A stretch of DNA of 64,000 bases. Origin: JASGKO01 sp049840595. GTDB lineage: Bacteria; Verrucomicrobiota; Verrucomicrobiia; Chthoniobacterales; Chthoniobacteraceae. The notes beneath the pieces were generated by a model. It had not been told where the DNA came from. It did not search any database and was given only the letters and a program-made list of their open reading frames with translations. The stretch spans positions 186,001 to 250,000 of the forward strand of contig JASGKO010000042.1 of assembly GCA_049840595.1 (NCBI GenBank), written 5' to 3'. Of this stretch, positions 63,647-64,000 are shown in pieces. Within the stretch, counting starts at the first letter, position 1; each line of letters opens with the position of its first letter. The position numbers and the translations under genes are program-made.

Positions 63647-64000
63647 TTATACGCTCACCCGGCGACGGAGCGTGAAGCCGAAGAGCAAGCCCAGAAAGGC
63701 GAGGCAAACAGTGCCAGGCTCGGGCGCGGCGACGGGAGTGGTGAAAGTGAGGTCGTCCAAGGCCATGGCGTGACTGGTGCTGAAGGAATAGGCGTTACCG
63801 GTCCACCGCAGTGCGAGGTCCTCGCCGGGCAGCCAGTTCAGACCAGATACCGTGGCGGTGATGAACTGGCGGTTGGCCGTCGCGTTGCCATCCAGGGGAG
63901 CGCTTACCCCATCGCCATCGTTGATACTGTGCATGTCGAGCGCGGAAAAATTGACGTACGGATCGGAGATCGCGCTGCCGGGGTTGAGCGCGTATTGAAA
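63647..64000 (-). CDS. PEP-CTERM sorting-domain protein, 5' end outside window
   Basis: The frame is open to the right edge. The visible 117 residues contain FSALDMHSINDGDGVSAPLD, SGLNWLPGEDLALRWTGNAY and end in APEPGTVCLAFLGLLFGFTL then RRRVSV, a canonical PEP-CTERM motif with Pro-Glu-Pro, hydrophobic helix and basic tail. Such tails are recognised by exosortase. The protein is exported and anchored; the passenger is a concanavalin-like or other beta fold. The stop lies in the bcs-proximal intergenic region. Confidence 0.85.
   Translation of the reverse strand, partial: FQYALNPGSAISDPYVNFSALDMHSINDGDGVSAPLDGNATANRQFITATVSGLNWLPGEDLALRWTGNAYSFSTSHAMALDDLTFTTPVAAPEPGTVCLAFLGLLFGFTLRRRVSV

Overview
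The window looks like a chromosomal segment of a Verrucomicrobiota bacterium. The clues are two giant surface proteins that begin with the LEPRIAPA-type N-terminal motif, a PEP-CTERM sorting tail, an archaeal/eukaryotic-type prolyl-tRNA synthetase, a rich set of secreted sugar-active enzymes, and many dispersed GC-rich palindromic intergenic repeats. This is inference from gene content; no 16S gene is present.

Bases 1-6669 appear to be the right end of an integrated element. It carries an unrecognised gene next to a TAGTGCA-iteron/hairpin region, a small HTH gene with two coiled-coil genes, a divergent XRE-regulator/nuclease-like pair, and a three-gene restriction-modification-like operon (ParB-like protein, candidate PD-(D/E)XK protein, C5-cytosine methyltransferase). 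The element ends in the 3' half of a tRNA-Thr(TGT) gene, the usual scar of integration into a tRNA. The intact tRNA and the integrase should lie left of base 1.

Bases 6670-24265 are mostly chromosomal backbone: two LEPR-type surface proteins, lepA, a YefM/YoeB toxin-antitoxin pair, hisG, a COX24-like tiny basic protein, a TPR protein, proS, a secreted beta-propeller protein, a thioredoxin-like protein, a VOC protein and a MOSC protein. Bases 24379-32970 hold a nitrogen module: glutamate-synthase-like subunits (amidotransferase, GXGXG, FMN synthase domain) divergent from a type III glutamine-synthetase-like gene and a sarcosine-oxidase-like gene, followed by GNAT and M20 peptidase genes. Bases 33316-42988 are a plant-polysaccharide cluster (GH39, aldo/keto reductase, XylR-like regulator, DUF4861, DUF1080, GH105, six-hairpin glycosidase). 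Bases 43118-46114 form an AT-richer defence-like patch (NERD, DUF3883, Vsr). Bases 46215-50045 hold a LysR gene and a doxX-mhqO-mhqD-like quinone/electrophile operon with a palindromic operator. After argG, bases 53233-63177 are a cellulose synthesis operon (bcsA-bcsB-bcsZ-bcsC-like) ending in a REC-PAS-GGDEF-EAL protein. A PEP-CTERM protein runs off the right end.

At least 20 single-base frame breaks interrupt otherwise well-conserved genes, including argG, bcsA, bcsB and the glutamine-synthetase-like gene. Most are best read as uncorrected assembly indels. I annotate such genes as one feature across the break and state where the frame changes.
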